Source: CBDAQA01 sp965247815
GTDB lineage: Bacteria; Planctomycetota; Phycisphaerae; Tepidisphaerales; Tepidisphaeraceae
Assembly (NCBI GenBank): GCA_965247815.1
Contig: CBDFHW010000026.1
Location: 248,001 to 312,000 of the forward strand
DNA length: 64,000 bases
Direction of reading: 5' to 3'
Shown here: positions 62,827-64,000 of the stretch, one piece after another
Layout of the letters: each line of letters begins with the position of its first letter
Numbering within the stretch: the first letter of the stretch is position 1
Position numbers and translations under genes: made by a program
Notes under the pieces: model-generated
The model's database searches: none
Told to the model about the DNA's origin: nothing
What the model saw: the letters and a program-made list of their open reading frames with translations, nothing else

Positions 62827-63918
62827 TCAGTGTTTAAAAAACAGCAATATCTGGACGCCATTGAAAAAGCTGTGGGCGATAATACTGGCCCAGAGGTTTC
62901 CGGTCCTTTCATACACGTACCCGAGTCCGACGGCGAGCAGAAAGAGCGGGGCGAGAAATGCAGGCTCCATGTGGATGGCGGCAAAGCATGCGGAAGTGAC
63001 AATGATCGCCGCCCACCGGGCGCGGTGACCTACCGGTGGGGCCTCGGTGAGCCGCGGCGACGGCGGATTGGGTTGGTATTGCAAACGAATTTTGGATTCG
63101 CCCGCACCTTCCGATTGCGGAGCGACTGCGGCGACAGCAGCGGTGGTAGGAGCGACAACGACGACCTGCGATGACGCGCTGTTCTTTGGTGGCAGAGGGG
63201 CTACGCCGAACGCAAAGCTGAACATTCGACCGAGCATTGTCTGGATGACTCCTCGAAAGCCGAGCTCTTCCAAAAGAGGAGCGACTACGACGGCCATGAT
63301 GATCGCGACGACTCTGACGCGTGGGTTGCTGGCGTGATCCATTAACGTCAGCAGCTCGTGTGGCCCGGCCTTTTTTAAATGAAAGAACGAATAGATCGCC
63401 TCGACGGCGGTTCCGGATAGTGAAACGAGCGGAAAAAGGACGAGCAGCGTAACGACACCCCAGAGTAGCCCTGCCGGGATTTGCTTGAGACGAAGTCCGA
63501 GGCACCCGATCGCGTCTGTACGTACGAAAAGGGAAAGCCCGATAATGGCCAGAAATACCAGCGATTCACTGATTACGTTCGAAAGCAGTGGCAGCGATTC
63601 AGCGGGGAGTTGAAAATCGAAACCCATGAACAGGGGGGCGAGCTTTCCACCGATTAAAATTGCGGCGCAAAGGATCATCAGCAGCCACCAGACTGATTCG
63701 TCCCCGCGGAGCCGCTCAGGGCCGTGAACGGACGTTCGCCGGAAAACGCCCAGGAAGCGACTGCCGAGCAACGCCACGATCGACCAGACGGCCAATGTAA
63801 GCAACATCGCGTGAGACGATTCGGCCTGCGGCGACGGTGGATTAACCTCCACAGGCACCCCGACCTGCGCCTGCGACCCCGGCGTATTTGACAACAATGC
63901 GATCCCCTTTATCTTCAC
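62827..63918 (-). CDS. CPBP family intramembrane glutamic endopeptidase-like protein
   Basis: This is a 363-residue multipass membrane protein with seven or more hydrophobic segments. It carries the CPBP (Rce1-like) motifs: LLEELGFRG (EE-x3-R), FAAIHMEP (catalytic His) and HSFFNGVQ. A Pro/Ala-rich insert of about 65 residues follows the first motif (PLPPKNSASSQVVVVAPTTAAVAAVA). The start is GTG at 63918 with GGAG upstream. Homologues mature peptides or serve in bacteriocin immunity; here the neighbour is a glycosyltransferase six bases downstream, which gives no clear role. Confidence 0.88.
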   Translation of the reverse strand: MKIKGIALLSNTPGSQAQVGVPVEVNPPSPQAESSHAMLLTLAVWSIVALLGSRFLGVFRRTSVHGPERLRGDESVWWLLMILCAAILIGGKLAPLFMGFDFQLPAESLPLLSNVISESLVFLAIIGLSLFVRTDAIGCLGLRLKQIPAGLLWGVVTLLVLFPLVSLSGTAVEAIYSFFHLKKAGPHELLTLMDHASNPRVRVVAIIMAVVVAPLLEELGFRGVIQTMLGRMFSFAFGVAPLPPKNSASSQVVVVAPTTAAVAAVAPQSEGAGESKIRLQYQPNPPSPRLTEAPPVGHRARWAAIIVTSACFAAIHMEPAFLAPLFLLAVGLGYVYERTGNLWASIIAHSFFNGVQILLFFKH

Positions 63919-64000
63919 TGGCCTTGCTCCGTTGTCACTTTGGCATGAACTATCGCCAGCGTGCCCCTGCCACGTTCGTGGCGAGAATCATAACGTCCGG

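Overview
The window is about 64 kb of high-GC (roughly 60 %) bacterial chromosome with dense, mostly short operons. Several features point to the Planctomycetota, most likely class Phycisphaerae: a secreted protein that opens with an LEPR-XLL-like N-terminal motif (17971), a discoidin-like repeat of the type common in planctomycete surface proteins (remnant at 48092-48701), a GspE/PilB-like protein with a ruined P-loop, a DUF4965-type secreted enzyme, and many ATG/GTG/TTG starts with weak Shine-Dalgarno sites. Taxonomy is inferred; there is no rRNA in the window. I see no insertion sequence, prophage, CRISPR array or replication origin.

Layout. 1-7.6 kb: rpe (cut by the window edge), a Cys-rich CWC protein and an SDR reductase on the minus strand; an acetyltransferase-like ORF; a small Gly/Pro-rich secreted protein; an osmoprotectant-type ABC importer with a fused binding protein-permease; a gamma-glutamylcyclotransferase-like protein; and rho. 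8-17.3 kb: a Cof-type HAD phosphatase, a UbiD-family decarboxylase, exported glutathione peroxidase and MsrA, an M42 aminopeptidase, a large secreted DUF5127/DUF4965 protein, and queG with a frameshift. 17.3-28 kb: LEPR-like and TraB-like secreted proteins, aroB, a repeat protein, a Nudix hydrolase, and a trio of membrane proteins including the pseudo-ATPase.

28.1-43.6 kb is the centrepiece: a purine catabolism locus. Divergent xdhC faces an eleven-gene, tightly packed, partly ATGA-overlapping plus-strand operon: ade, ureidoglycine aminohydrolase, a divergent ketol-acid reductoisomerase homologue, allC (frameshifted), uraD, uricase, uraH, allB, guaD, xdhA and xdhB. It ends convergently on an NtrC-type sigma-54 activator. 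Together these genes would take adenine and guanine through xanthine, urate, hydroxyisourate, OHCU, allantoin and allantoate to ureidoglycolate. No recognised ureidoglycolate lyase or dehydrogenase is present. The KARI homologue sits in the position where such an enzyme would be expected and has lost residues required for KARI chemistry, so it is my best candidate for a new catabolic enzyme.

43.7-64 kb: a DoxX protein, a decayed beta-helix pseudogene, a phosphodiester glycosidase, a divergent ClpS, anmK-murQ (murein recycling), the remnant of a discoidin-repeat protein, a UDP-GlcNAc dehydrogenase, rpsO-pnp with an inverted dispersed repeat between them, ychF, a hybrid histidine kinase, tRNA-Arg(TCT) and tRNA-Leu(GAG), several secreted or membrane proteins, a YqeY protein, a family 4 glycosyltransferase and a CPBP protease.
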